A stretch of 64,000 nt of DNA from Sarcomyxa edulis (Eukaryota; Basidiomycota; Agaricomycetes; Agaricales; Mycenaceae): contig QUOL01000004.1 of NCBI GenBank assembly GCA_009761415.1, forward strand, positions 1-64,000. The letters run 5' to 3'. The position numbers and the translations under genes are program-made. Below the pieces are notes generated by a model. That model was not told the origin of the DNA. It searched no databases and saw only the letters and a program-made list of their open reading frames with translations. This document shows, piece after piece, positions 32,626-45,832 of the stretch (its first letter is position 1; every line of letters starts with the position of its first letter).

Positions 32626-34186
32626 CTATTGTTTGAGAACCGCACATCGACCGGCTTGAATAGCCTCCGCAAACCTTTCTCGTGCCAGTGCTTCCGACTC
32701 GAAAGATTCGTGTACCGAACAAGATACTCCAACGACGCTTAGAGCAGATTCGATGCTAAGCAGCATCAACACAACATAGTGAAATCAAGAATTATGTTCA
32801 ACTTACTAGGTAGCGTAGACACCGGGTCTCAGTCCTCGGTACACAATGTACCAGCGATCGTCTTCGGGATCAGGATCCAATACGCAGCTGGCTGATCCAA
32901 GAGACGTACTGTCTTCTTCCTCGCTGCTGCTGTCGTCTTGGTGCTTCTGATCGCGCAGAACAGACAGCGAGACTGAAGACGATTCTGGAACAACCCACCC
33001 ACGACGAAGCACAAAATTCCATGCCTTCTGTGCCTTCGAAAGGGTAAGATATCCCTTGTACAAGGCGTTAGGGACTCTGTGCACAAGAGGCTGACACTCG
33101 GACCTTACACAATTAGTTTATCACAACTATACGAGACTACGACCTTGAGGAAACAGAAGACATACCAAGAAAGATATACACCTGATCGCAAACCATAAAA
33201 AACCACATATGCACCAAACTTGTGTCGTTTCTTTGTTCGTTTCGCGAGGGCCTTAGCCTTGGAGCCTGGAACACCTTGGGTTGCTGCGCCAGCAAGAGAC
33301 CTTCAAGTTTTATGATCTGGATATCAAGAAAACATATATTTAAGCACAGCAAGATCACGTACCACTCGAGCGTACTTCCTGAATATTGACTAGACTCAAC
33401 GGAGTAGAATGTGAGATCTCGCGAAGATTCAGGAAATGCGGCTGGAGCGATGGGGTCAACAGTGTAATGTTTGGAAGAGCGAGCTTTGGTAGGCGATGGA
33501 TCGATGGCGGGATTGATTTCAATAGGACGTTCGGGGTGATCGCTCGAAGATAGAGCCTTGGTAGACGTTGAAGGATTGACGACGGGCTGGACTTTGACGG
33601 GACGTCTAGTGGAATCTCTCGAATATTGAGGTTCAGTAGGTGAAGGATTGTCGATAGGATCATGCTTGATGTGACGTCCAGGGAGATCGAGCTTGATGGG
33701 ACGTTGGGTGGGATCGAGCTTGATGGGACGTTGGGTGGGATCGAGCTTGATGGGACGTTGGGTAGGATCGAGCTTGATAGGGCGTTCGCTAGGATCGAGC
33801 TTGATAGAACGTTCAATAGGATCGACGTCGATATGACGCTCGGTGGGATCTCTCGACGATCGAGCCTTGGGTGTAAATGGTTTATTGCGGGATTCAGTCT
33901 CGATCGGACGGCGATCTCTTGAGGACTGCGCCCTGGTAGGCGCAGACTTGGTAGGCGCAGATGGACTGATATGGGCGGGCGTAGATCGATCGCGGCGATC
34001 TTGACTGGAGAAACCGGGGATGTCATTGAGATCGATATTTGCGATGGCAGCGGTTATCTCTGGGTCAGAATATTCGTGATCACTATCTTCTGTGAGTGTG
34101 GCTGTCTGCGAAGATGAGATAGATAATGATGCTAGAGAGGAAGCTATTGACAAGACCGAAGTCTCTCTATCGCTGAGAGAGGCCAT
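32626..34186 (-). CDS. Protein with two RNase H1-N-like (viroplasmin) modules
   Basis: Four exons (34186-33363, 33300-33166, 33103-32807, 32737-32626) sum to 456 codons. The first 270 residues are disordered, with a 9-aa repeat (DPTQRPIKL type) in the middle. After splicing, module 1 reads YVVFYGLRSGVYLSW and continues to a segment with LYKGYLTLSKAQKAW. Module 2 reads WYIVYRGLRPGVYATY and ends VHESFESEALARERFAEAI. The aromatic-V-x-x-G-x-x-x-G-V-Y core followed by an F.S..EA.. helix is the pattern of the RNase H1 N-terminal/caulimovirus viroplasmin domain, which binds RNA-DNA hybrids or dsRNA in known proteins. No nuclease domain is present. The neighbouring gene at 34393 shares the module. 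Confidence 0.75.
33688..33850. repeat. 27-bp coding minisatellite
   Basis: ATCGAGCTTGATGGGACGTTGGGTGGG repeats about six times, decaying to the right. The 27-bp period keeps frame in the gene 32626-34186. Confidence 0.85.
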
Positions 34187-34392
34187 GAAAGTCTTGAGAG
34201 AGTCCTTTTCCGACGACCGCGAAGGTCGAGGAATTGATCAATAGACTTAAAAAGGGGATCAAAATGTATTCCCATTTGGGCTCAATACAAACAAAAAAAG
34301 TACTAGTCCGATGTCGCGGTGAGATTCTGGGCGGCCACACTGCTACAATTATCTCAGTTACATGGTACATATTATGTACATTTTGCTAACCT

Positions 34393-35331
34393 TCACACGA
34401 TGCGAACGAGGCCCCACTCGAGGGCTTCATTGAAGCTCAAGACGGCACTGGTTTGGACCTTGTATCCCTTCATAGTCGAGTTGCGAACTCCGTGTGTGGC
34501 GAATGTAGCGAGATGACTATTAGAATTCTCAGAAATCAATTTTTTTTGCGGTTTGGAAAACAACTTACACGGATGAAAAAACACCAACATACTGGCCTCG
34601 AGTGACTGTATACCACGTTCCATCGTGTGCAGAGTCAACGATTTGCAGGCCTGTCGAAGGAACGACTCCATATGCCACGTTGGCTTCAAAGGGGCCGGTC
34701 ATTTGGAGAAAAGGGAAGCCTTTGCCTACACGTACATGTCAAATTGAGTTTATGAGGATTATCAGGGTTGTACATACCGCGGTTCTCCTGGGAGCCCGCG
34801 AAACCTGATGAGTGAGTGTTTGAGGTGTCGTCGGGGTCGTCATCGGGAGCTTCTACGGTGATGTCTATGATAATACCGGTGGAGTCGTCATGCTCGTCGT
34901 CTTCGCTATCGGTGTGGATGTGGTCGTCTTCGCTATCGGTATGGATGTGGTCGTCTTCGCTATCGGTGTGAATGTGCTCGTCTGCAGTCATTGTATTGGT
35001 GAAATCCATACCGGAGTCTGTGGGTTCTAGGGTGTCGTCGCTATCAGTGTGAATATAGACTTCTACAGGCGTAGAATTGTCGACGTCGATAGCGGGGACC
35101 ACAGCGTTAGTAGACTTGGAGACGACCAGATCATTTTCGCAAGTTTTGCCGCCGCCAATCTTGTCTAGAGATGCAGACGGGGGGGCTGAAGAAAAAAATC
35201 GATTTGGGGTTATGTTCAGCTGAGAGGAACGCGGAAGACTTACAAGTGTCTTGAATCATGTACCACGACTCTCCTGGAGCCGGTGGATGACCTACGTTCT
35301 GGGGAAACTGAGAGGCAGTTGGAGAAGTCAT
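34393..35331 (-). CDS. Protein with RNase H1-N-like module and acidic repeat
   Basis: Exons 35331-35244, 35185-34778, 34725-34569 and 34516-34393 sum to 259 codons. The second exon encodes an acidic stretch with three HIHTDSEDD repeats. The third ends in WYTVTRGQYVGVFSSV and the fourth continues HGVRNSTMKGYKVQTS and SFNEALEWG, which matches the RNase H1-N/viroplasmin pattern seen twice in the gene next door. The short first exon (ESWYMIQDT) may be a remnant of another module start. Tandem paralogues by shape; sequence identity is low. RNA-hybrid binding is inferred from the family only. Confidence 0.65.
34895..34975. repeat. 27-bp coding minisatellite, three copies
   Basis: TCGTCTTCGCTATCGGTGTGGATGTGG and variants, three copies in a row, encoding HIHTDSEDD on (-). 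Confidence 0.8.
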
Positions 35332-37867
35332 CAGGGAAGAGGGGAGAAGGAAGAATATTTTTGGGGTGGAAACGAGATGCGACTTGAGAGTTTTTAAGCG
35401 AGACGGAACTAGGGTCATAGAAATATACAGTGGCCAAATATTTATGGCGCCCTCTAGCACCAGCCGTAGACCCCAACGTACGCCTTAGCTCTTGTTAGAC
35501 TGGGGTTCTGCATACGCCTTTACCTTGCGGGAGTTTCGTTCTCTATAATCGTCGAAAGTGAGTTCTTTCTTCTGGCCAAATTGGATATTAAAAACTTATT
35601 ACGACATCAGGTATGGGAAAAAGAAAGAGAGTTCCAAAGGCGGATCGGCGCAATAGCAAGCATTGGGCTGATGGAGTCCGGGAGACCATTCTATCGCCTC
35701 ACATACCTGGCTATACTGATGCTCTTGAACGCGGGTGGCGCGCCGAGGACGAATATCTGCAGGCTGTTTGTAACGAATTCAATGCCAAGATTCCTTGGAC
35801 TTTGGCCGACCACGAGGAGCCTGTCTTACCCCTTCCTGAATACGATCCCTTGAAACCTACGGCAGAGGAAGATTTGACGGACGAAGATTTGGTTAGGAAG
35901 CGTGAACGAGTGACCGAACTGAAAGTGGTATGTGACACATGTGATGTCACAGGGCTTCGGTCTGACCTCTACCCCAACTTCACCCAGCGCATTCGTCGTT
36001 GGCTCAAATATCGCGCTCAGAAGCTACGGAAGGGTGTCAAGATGCAAACGGACCCTTCCAAGAATCCATTCGCTCGTCTCTTAGCCCAACTCTCTGGCTT
36101 CAAACCTCCTCCAAAAGCTCGCCAGGCGTATCAACAATACATGCACGACCATTACGTTGAAGAGATTGCTCCCGTTGTCGAAAGAGAATGGCAGAAAAAG
36201 AAAGAATCGGGCGATGTCGACGCGAACAAGTCTCCAAAAGCTAATTTCATGGCTTCAGTCGCGAGAGATCTATTCCTCAAATTACCGAAAGAACGGCAAC
36301 AGGCTATCTCTGCAAAGGCAAAGAGAGAGGCGGCAGAGAAGAAGCTTGCATACGACACTGCTCTGAAGTCTGAGCCCTCGAAAAACCCTCAGGATCGACA
36401 AAAGTGAGTCTTTCCTGACAATTATAGTCTTCACTCGAAACTGACCTCTGAATTTAGGGCAATCGACAACATCGGCGCATTTCTCACTCCCATACTCGAA
36501 GGAATCTATAAAATCACAGGGCTTTATACCTTTGCTGTGTTAGGTGGATGTATGCCAAAATACGGTGGCGAGATACGAACCATACAGTGAGTAACCCGCG
36601 ATATACCTGATTTTCTTGTACTTATCAATTATTCTAGCATCGCCTATGGAAAAAATCGCAGTACTCCTCCTGTCCACTTCCCGCAGTGGCAACGCGAACG
36701 TTTCAAGAAAGATGTTATCGAGTTTATGAAAGAATACCTTGAAACAGCATTTAGTGAGTCATCGTGGTCTTGTCTCGCATTATATTGTACTTACTAGCTT
36801 TCTAGCGATTCAAGACCAGAAAGATGCAGCGATTCCTGAAGCCAGTATACTCAGCGCAGCAAAATATCGGATGACTTCCGAGCCAGAATCGTCCTCGAGC
36901 TCGGAGTCTTCAGATTCTGACTCCGAGGACGAGGACGATGCGAGACCCCCTCAAAAGAAGGCCAAGTCGTCAGCTGCGGCCACGAGTCGAGCAATAAGCC
37001 CGAAGCAAGCATCAGCACCCTCCCCATCGTCAGCACCCTCCCCGTCGTCAGCACCCTCCCCGTCAGCACCTCCACCCCCTGCCAAAGATCTTGCCGACAT
37101 GGACGAGACCGAGATCGACTTCACGGATTACGCGCTCGTCAAGGCATGGAACATTGCGAAGAATAAACGTTTGCTGGAGCCCCTTCGTCAAGAAATTACA
37201 GACATGTTTCGAGACCTGGGAGGAGGGGTCGATAGACCATTGCCGATCAATGTGGATCAATGGATGCAACCCCAACCCACTCCAAAGCCTCGTCCCAAAC
37301 GCAAACGCACTGAGAAGAAGGTTCCTAGCGAGCCTTTGAGACGTTCATCGCGATTTTCCGGGGCTCCCACCGCCGAGTCAGAAACTGCAACCAGACTTGC
37401 TGATCCAGGAACATCGTCGGGTGAAGATATGGATGTCGACAAGCCCGAAGAGGGTTCGGAGGAACGAGAAAGTCAAGATATGGATGTTGAAAGGGAGAAG
37501 ACAGTAGAGGAGGAACTGGAAGTTCGGGATATCGACGGCGGTCCAGAGAAGCCAGTAGAGGCTGGGGGGGATGGGCCGGATATCGACGGCGGTCCAGAGA
37601 AGCCAGTAGAGAACGAAGGGGAGGCGCCAGATACGGAGGTCGGACTAGAGAAGCCAGTAGAGGAGGAACGAGAAGGGCCACATGAGGATGTTGGATCAGA
37701 GAAGTCAGGGGAGAGGGGGGAAGAGGGTCAGGATGTGGATGTAGATGCCGATAGGCGGGGGGATGATCGTGACATCAACGGGGATCCTGACACTGATGGC
37801 AATCACGACGTTGGCAGACGCACTGACAATGATCCTAACAATGACGAGGAGGACAACGGGAACACCG

Positions 37868-37989
37868 ACAACGGCAATAACAACAACGTCGACACCCACA
37901 ACGGCGACATCGCTAACAGCAGGGACAACAACGTCGACACCCACAACGGCGACACGCGCAACGTCGACACCCACAACGGCGACACGCGC
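37868..37989. repeat. NVDTHNGDTR minisatellite, left part
   Basis: 30-bp units (AACGTCGACACCCACAACGG plus CGACACGCGC) in the coding frame, broken by element 2 and continued at 49689-49930. Confidence 0.85.
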
Positions 37990-39737
37990 TGTGATGAGGA
38001 CTGCGGCGCTAGGAGTAGATGTGCTAGACTCCTAACTATAGTTCGCCTCTAGGGGGTAAGGTGACGTTTTCTCGGAGGGGATTTTACGTAGCGAGAAATC
38101 CTAATGCCCAGTGACTTGTGTTTGGATAATGTGTTCGTAAAACGGTGGTGAGGTGGGTATGAGATGATGAGGTGTAAGGTAAGCTTCGGACTTGTAGGAT
38201 CGTTCTCGGTAGGCCGTTTAGAGGCTTCGGACAGCTATAGGTTCGTTCTCGGAAAACCTACGAAGGCCTCGGACAGCTTTCGGAGAGCTGATCGATGCTT
38301 CGGACAGCTTATAATATGTCTTCGGAGAGCTATCGGGGGCTTCGGACAGCTATAAGTTCGATCTTGGAGAACCTACGAGGGCCTCGGACAGCTTTTGGTG
38401 AGCTGACCGATGCTTTGTATAGCTATAAAACGTCTTCGGAGAGCTATCGAAGGTTTCGGGCAGCTCTGAACTGATTTCGGAGAGCTTCGAGGGTTTCGGA
38501 CAGCTCTGGACTGATTTCGGAGAGCTTCCTTTGTTCCGGGAGTGGTACTGCCGACTGAATCAAGTCCTTTTTCTCTTGTTTTGACCGACTCCTGTAATCG
38601 TTCCTTGTCTCGGTTTCAGAAGTATGAGAAAGAGATAGAATTCCTATAGAGAGTAACTGGGTAGTTGGTCGATTCGGGTATGTTCCTCTGGTTCTCGTCC
38701 ACACTGGGTCTATCTACCGTTCTCCATGTCCTATCCTACTTTATATATGAATTCCTTCCCTGTCCTTGCCTGATTCTTCACCCCGTGTGCCATCCCAAGG
38801 TCCCCGAGATCTCCAATGATGAAACAGATCCGGTATTGGTTTTGATGTGTCCGAACCTCGCTCAGTGTGAAAGGTTAGGGCCTGAGGTGTTTTCTGAAAG
38901 CGTTGCAAGGTGAATTTGTGAAGGGATGAAACATGTCCGAGTGAGCAGGATGATGGGGAGCTTCCGATAGATTTTTCCAAGATGCGACGGCCAAAGTTGT
39001 CCGAGAAGAGTGAATTTGATGTGGGTTGCTAGGCGGAGACCTGTAGTGTCTTTGTTAGCGGGCGATACCTCGCTTACAAGTGCTGTGTCATGTGATAAAC
39101 ACAGAGGGAAGAATATTCCGTAGCACCACTTGGTCAGGGTGGACGGAGGTCTTAACGAGGCGTCCAGATGCATGGAAAGGTGTGAATTGAGATCACAATG
39201 TAAAGGGAATATGTCCGATTTGATAGGAAGAACAGCTCAGGGCAGTAAGCATCACGTTGGCGGTATGTCGACTGGTGGCAATGTTTTATCGGTGAAGTAT
39301 CTCTCGATGAGGTCTTCTAGAGGTGAAAGGGAGCCTGCTGAAACGATTTGGGATCTGTCCGAAGGATCTAGGGGGCTACGGAGAGGTGATCGAGTACATT
39401 GGTCCTTTGGTCAGGTGAAACGACGATAGGGAATTGGGTTCTGGCGGTAGATTTCCTTCGGAGAAGTTGTTCGTGTGTGATTTCAGGTATTCCAAAACGT
39501 TCTGAGACGTGACCGAAGGCGGGTTAGCGTTTCGTGAGTGGATGAAGAGGCCGCTTTCGGGGAGGAACCGTCAAGTAGCGGGTACTTGGTGTCTTTCAGT
39601 GTCCGGTCATTCGAAAAGTAAGTCGTTTGTGGTAATACCACCAGTGTCTCTGTAGTTAGCTATGTCTGGGCAGTCGCATAAGAGTAGGTTGTTGTATAGT
39701 TGTCGATTCCTTGGCTGGGGATGCTGGCATCCTCACA
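37990..39737 (-). repeat. Element 2, 3' LTR (copy C)
   Basis: 1748 bp, same as copy A. Polypurine tract follows at 39738-39753 on (-). Confidence 0.95.
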
Positions 39738-39896
39738 CTTCCTCCTAACTTTTAAATATCGACCGTCCCCGGTCGATCATCCGGAGGGCAAACACAACAA
39801 CGTGCCCGTGACCAAAACAGGGCAAGGACGACCGGCCAAGGACCTATAAATTCCAAGGTTAAGACAGCCAGAGCTTTCCTGAAAGCAACAAGCCAA

Positions 39897-40835
39897 ATGG
39901 ATCCCATAGCAAAAGAACTCTTCTTTACGCGCTGCCTCGATCTAGACGGGATAGATGGCGATATTACGATGGCAACTTTCCTCGGATACCTGCGTAACAA
40001 TATCCGTCCCATGGTTCACCTAGTTGTTAGCTGCATTTTTCAGGATGCAGTGGCGGACGTTCTCCTTCCGGAGTTCTCGAGTCACGGTGTATACACGTTG
40101 AGAAAGCACGTTAAAATCTTGTGCCAGCACATGGTGAGTGCGTGTGCGCCTTTCAGGGGGTCCGTGCTAATTGCGAAGGTCAAGGTATTCATGCTCAGAC
40201 TTAGATGGGTACTGAAGGGGAGGTGCATGGACGATACCACGGAGCCGTTTCCCAAGGAAGCAGTGACCGCCGTTTACCAGGTGCAGCGGTGCGTCCACGT
40301 CGTAGGGTTTTCCGGGGATCAGGACGAGGACGAGGCACATAAGATCGACGTTATCTTGTACTTCATAGAAGAATACGCCCGCCGATCGACATTCGGCGTC
40401 GCTCTCGATTACATCGAGGCGGACCCGCGTGGTCGGTTCCATGCGCATGCCGTGTTGAAGAAGCATCCATACAGCGGTCCCAGGGTACATCGAGATGGTA
40501 CGATTAGTACGGACAGGGGCAACAGCCTCGAGGGGGAAGAAAATCCGGCTAACAACGAAGACGAAGGCATATCCGTCATAAGTATTGCAACGGACGACGG
40601 GGACGAAGAAATGGAGGTGGCCGAGGTAGAAAGGGCCTTGTCCGGTAAGAATTCTGACACTTTAGCGGTGCGGCAACGAGCTGATCGGAGAGGTACAGTC
40701 CAGCCACTCGCAAGCTTGGCAACACACGGGGCATTTCGCCTGCTTTTGGAGACGTTATCCGAAGAGGAGAGGAACGGTTTGATTGGCGGGGCGGCGATTA
40801 TCGAACAGGGACTAAACAATTTGTCGGGGGCATGA
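39897..40835 (+). CDS. Cargo gene a (element 2)
   Basis: Same protein as the gene at 17663-18601, with the same TATA (39845-39850) and candidate 45-nt intron. No difference seen. Confidence 0.6.
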   Translation: MDPIAKELFFTRCLDLDGIDGDITMATFLGYLRNNIRPMVHLVVSCIFQDAVADVLLPEFSSHGVYTLRKHVKILCQHMVSACAPFRGSVLIAKVKVFMLRLRWVLKGRCMDDTTEPFPKEAVTAVYQVQRCVHVVGFSGDQDEDEAHKIDVILYFIEEYARRSTFGVALDYIEADPRGRFHAHAVLKKHPYSGPRVHRDGTISTDRGNSLEGEENPANNEDEGISVISIATDDGDEEMEVAEVERALSGKNSDTLAVRQRADRRGTVQPLASLATHGAFRLLLETLSEEERNGLIGGAAIIEQGLNNLSGA

Positions 40836-40930
40836 GGCGGCAAGAAGAGGGAAGGGTTCGGAGAGGTGATCGAGGGCATGCAGTCATCATGTACATATAA
40901 ACGACGAGTCCTGTCGTGTTGAAAATCGAA

Positions 40931-41516
40931 ATGCCTGCCCGCAGTATGCAAATGGCTCGCGAGAGACTCTGCGACTACTTCATGACGCTGAACGTCCCGT
41001 CCTTCATTCGACCCGTCTTCTATCCGCACGAGGGCTTCGATGGATTCTTCCGCAAACGCCTCCGTATGATGTTCGGTGTCATCCAGGCGACGCTTCCCCA
41101 TAGGGTGACAGCATTTCCCGATGACACCGATAGCGTTATCGGGCAGTATACGCTGTCGAGGCGGCTTATGCGGTTTTTCGTCGAGAACGTTGTACGGGCT
41201 TCCACCGTTTTTCAGCGGGGCAACGCAGAGATACTAAAAAAATCCTTCTGCGCAGGAACTCATCGTTGCATACCGTCAGCGGGCCAGGACCGATGCCAAC
41301 GCCGCCGAATTTAAAATTCCTTCAGAGGTATCCCGTATGATGGAGTTCAGTCTTATCGTTTATGACAAGGTCGGATTTCACGGGGACTGGGCCCTCAGCA
41401 GCGTCGGTCAGAGGAGGGAAATGCTTCAGTCACTAAAAGATGAGGCCGACGTTAACGCTTCATTGACTGGCGGGGCAAAGGAGTATCCCGAATTTGAGGA
41501 CCTGGTGTTCTGGTAA
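40931..41516 (+). CDS. Cargo gene b (element 2)
   Basis: Exons 40931-41191 and 41256-41516; intron 64 nt, one A shorter than in element 1. Encoded protein is the same as that of 18697-19283. Confidence 0.65.
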
Positions 41517-41797
41517 GCAGGCGCCGTCGGTCTCGTTCTTTGGGCCCCTCAGAGGGATACTAATAGTCGGAAATTCGCATTTCAGAACGCACGCGTAGCG
41601 GGGAAGCTTTCCTGGATGTGACCGAGGGGTTTTTTGTCATCGTTGGTACTTTAACGGATAAACACTCCTTTCGCGTGCCGCGTTTGAATATCTTGTAGTT
41701 TATGGAATGCCCTGTCGGTTCGGAGGGCAACGACGGTCTCGGGCAGCCTCCCAACCTCCTTTATAAAGGGTACCGATGTCCGATGATTCCACCCGCT

Positions 41798-42145
41798 GTG
41801 CGCAGACATTTTGAATCGCGGACAGTTCGTAACTCAGTCAGCGGCTCTTGATGAGAGGAAAGTTCAGAGGGAAGGCGAGTGAGATGAGAACGGAGAGAGG
41901 TTATTAATGCTTTCAGAGCTTTTCTCCTTTACAGTTTCGCTATATCGCTCAGTGGCCTGGTCATCATTTCGTTCTTCCGTAGCCTCGCCGATATGCGATG
42001 TCAGGATGATCTTCTCGTCCCGTTCAATAACTCGGCCGGCGCAAGATGCTGTTCTCTTCTTCAAGATGATGCAGTTGCATTTCTACAGCGCTCAAAGCCG
42101 ACAGCCGTCAAGCGCCAGTGGCTTCATGAAGTCATGGCCGTTTAG
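41798..42145 (+). pseudogene. Degenerate cargo cassette (element 2)
   Basis: Copy of 19565-19912, with TATA at 41762-41767. The same absence of an ATG in frame argues that the state was inherited before both insertions, or that a first exon is missed. Confidence 0.4.
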
Positions 42146-42579
42146 ATCGAGGTGGCTTGCGTCCTGATCGTCGTTGTTCTTACGGCGCAGTTGAGACTGT
42201 GCGGGTTAATACGTGTGCGGGTGATGTGACCGCGATCTTGCGAAATCTTTGCGAAGGAACGAGACACGGCGAAGTGTATCAGGTGAGGCAAGGACCTGCG
42301 ACAATAGTCGAAAAGATGGTCCCAGGGTAGCGGCGCGACGTGGCGGCCAGCTCGTGTTCTTTTGCATGTGGCATTCGCAATCGTTCCGTGAGCATCTATA
42401 CCGAAGAACATGCGTCTTTACTGCTTCTGATAAGGCACGGTCCGGAAAATCCAACGGTTAACAGTGGCTGCACGGAGTCCGTTCGGACACCTCTTATCGG
42501 TCCGAGACGTCAGTCCTAAGTCCGATGAGGTATAAAGAACGCCAGCTGGCGCAGGATAGCCATCGTTATTCCAGCCAAA

Positions 42580-43175
42580 ATGTCGCATGTCGTTAGTTCA
42601 TCGTTTACTCAAGCCCTCCGAGACGAGTTTTTGTCGTACGCTCATCCTCCTGAAGTTCTTGCCGGGGATTTCGCTCCTACCGAGGGCTTTACAAATTTCC
42701 TTCGGTTCCGCCTCCGCCCTATGATGGAGATTGTCGAGCGGGGGTACGCGGCTTATCTTATAACGAGTTCCCCGAGAGACACCGTTGAACCAATCATATG
42801 GAGCGAGACGAAAGGCTGGTTCCGCATCGTGTTGGATCATTTGGTAGGCGTCCGTGGTTCACTCGGTGAGCTTCGGAGTGTTAACCTTACGTCTTCTAGG
42901 ATGCCATTCTACGGTTTAGGGATAGGGTGACGGCAATTGGCCGAGGAGACGAGGCCGTGGTTCCGTCAGAAGCGTTGCGCCTCGCAAGCATGGTGCAGCT
43001 ATTCCTTATCCATCACGGAGTTGAGCTCGGGTACGATGAGGATGTACTTGTGAAGAGGAAGGATTTAACGAAGGAGTTCCTTTGGTCTATCGTCCCTGTA
43101 ATGCACCGAGAGGCAGTTGCCGTGGAATTTCCGGAGTTCGTGATACGGTTGGCAGGGGAGGGTACGGGCAAGTAG
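42580..43175 (+). CDS. Cargo gene c (element 2)
   Basis: Exons 42580-42843 and 42900-43175; protein as for 20347-20942. Confidence 0.65.
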
Positions 43176-43260
43176 AAGGGGTGTCCGATAGCTGAATAGC
43201 GCGATATTTTTAGTATAAAGAGGGTGAATCAATTCCTCCGTACGGGTCACCGCAGAGCCC

Positions 43261-43979
43261 ATGAAAATTATGGAACCCCTACACCAAGTCCTTTTGAACA
43301 CTCTTGCCCAAGAGGCAGCAACGTTCGATATCCTTGATCGTGACGGAATGATTCACTATCTCAGGTGCCTCCTGCGCCCCGCTGTCGGCCTCGTTGCCGA
43401 TTTTATATTCCGTGAACTCGGGCCCGATGGCTACTTCGTAGCTTTAACTGGTCGCGAGAGGGTTCCCTACTACTGCAATGCGCAAATCGTGTTGCTCCTC
43501 GCGGTACGTTGGTCTAAACTCGACCCTTAGCGATCTCATTGTTTAACGGGTTTTCACTTGATCGGTAACAGGTCCATTTCCACAGCCAGTGGCAGGAGCT
43601 GAACAAGCAGGACAGGCGTTTATACATGATTCCGTCCGAGATGAATAGAACGATTAGCCATTTGCGCTTGATTTGTCGGGCTGTCCGAATTCAGCCAGCA
43701 AGCCCCATTCATTGGGAGGTCGAAGCCGTCCGAGCTCTTACCGAGCTTAGCATACGCGCCCTGGCGGCTTACGCGTCGGCTGAAGATGCCTTCGATTGGC
43801 CGGAGTACGAGAAGCCCGGGGATGCCGCGTTGGAAAGCGCGATGACCAGATCGATCCGTCTCGATCTCCTCGAAAGGGTCGTACCTAAGCGCGTTGTCGT
43901 AGTCGAGGGGGAGTCCGAAGGTGCAGGATATAGCGACGCGGAGGACTGGCCAGGGTCGGAGGAGGAAACGACGGAGTAA
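43261..43979 (+). CDS. Cargo gene d (element 2)
   Basis: Exons 43261-43503 and 43572-43979; protein as for 21028-21746. Confidence 0.65.
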
Positions 43980-44080
43980 AGTAACGCTCCCAGAATCATA
44001 TGCCGCTTATTGTAGTCTGCATATATAAACCTCCCCGAATTGTTTGCTCTGATCCTTAAGTCAGTAAAGTTCCATCAACG

Positions 44081-45016
44081 ATGTCCTTTATTCTCCGTTT
44101 GTCTGCAAATCGCTTTCCCGAAAATCCCCAGGATCCCGACCTCGAGAATGAGAGGTCTCCGACCACCATCTGGTCTCGGTCAATTCGTAGCCTCCTAGGC
44201 ATCGTTCATCTCTCCGTTAATGGAAGGTGTCCGACGGACGTTCCTCTCGAGGAAAGGCTCTGGGTCAGGACCCTCCTCACCCGGATCGTCAATTACGTAG
44301 TAAGCGGCTCGCTTGTTTTTCCTTCATCGTTCCTCTTTCAACATCGTCCGTCCAGCATCAAGCTATGAAGCTCCGAGCCTCCGAAGCCATTAAATCAGGT
44401 TCTTGGGATACCATTCCAATTCCCGCTCAAGCCACCACTACCGTCGCCATGCTCGAGTTCTTTCTGAAGAACTTTGGTTTCGAGGGGGACTACGTTGCGG
44501 TCAACGTTAGGAACGTTGGGTATCTTTTGTCGTCGGTGAAGAGCGAGATGGTTGCCCAGGCACGTTTTACATATTTCTTGGTTCTCATTCTTCGTTGATT
44601 TATTTCTTTTCGTCTTTTTCTAGGTCGGATACGTCGGAACTGCCCTGGATTTCGATGGATTTGAGTCGTCCGATACGTACAACGTGTACGGCGTGCTCCC
44701 CGAAATGAAGCAGCAGCAAGTTAACGACCTGCTCAGATTGCGGGCGGCTTTCGTTCCCAATCCTGTTCTTCCCGCTCCTCAATATCCTCTTGTCCCCTTC
44801 GTCGCGAGGTTTCCCGTGAAAGAGGGCTTTGAAGAGGTCCGTCTTCACGGAGACGTTCCCGATCCTCGTCTCGGAGGTCTCCACCAAGTTCATTTCGGCC
44901 CTGGAGCTTTCGGACAGGTAGATCCTCGGAACGGTGCGACGCGTGGGAGAGGTCGCGGAGGGGCAAGGGCTAATCGTCGAGGAGCTGGAGCGGTACCTGA
45001 TACTACCATTCTGTAG
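44081..45016 (+). CDS. Cargo gene e (element 2)
   Basis: Exons 44081-44299, 44356-44559 and 44624-45016, including the GC-AG intron; protein as for 21848-22783. Confidence 0.6.
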
Positions 45017-45832
45017 ACCGTCCGATGAGTTTCCGATTCCTTGTCTCTTGTAAAATAAATGCCTGATACCAGGCGCATAATTCGTTCATAATTTTGCATA
45101 GTGTGAGACCCAGCGTCTCGGTCTCCTCGTAAATCTGTAAAACGTCGTGAGTTGCATACTTTTATCATATCAGCGCATAATTGGGTTCGGTCTGCGTCAG
45201 TAGATCCGCTGGCCAGCCAGATCTACCGTCTCCGAACCCCGCATAGTCGTTTTCTTCCAATTTCTTTCGATCGTTTGTCGTCCGTGTCTTTTCGCAGTAT
45301 TTCGTCACTGTGTACAGGAGAGCCGTCGCTCTCTATCCGTTATGGGTTTATGACTCCCATGGCGCAAACTTGTCCGTTTCGTGCTTGCTTTAATCGTTCG
45401 TTCTTCTTATTGACTTCCTGGGTACCGTTTAACCCTTAACTTTTTATGTTCGATGACTTCCATTATTTCATTTCCAATCGTGCTTGTTCGCCTGGATATG
45501 CTTGCTCCGACGATTTTTATCTCCATGATTGTCGTTCTCCGGTCTCGACTTTCTTCGTTTTTCGATGTGATCGAGCCCGATCTCCTTTAGGCTGTCCGAT
45601 CCTTCGGTTACCAGTGGGTGTTTGGCATCGGCCTCTCCTTTGTTTGGTGCCGCCGCGAGATGCGAAGCGCGATTAGATCGACACGTGCCTGGAGATACCC
45701 GAAACGAGATCGCCGAGGTATGGAATCACTTTCGAACTTTATCGATCAAATCTCAGTCGCCCTCTGCCCACCATTTTTCCAGCACCAAACGCGTCTCGAT
45801 CACCTCTCCCATTACCTCCTAAGACTATTCCC

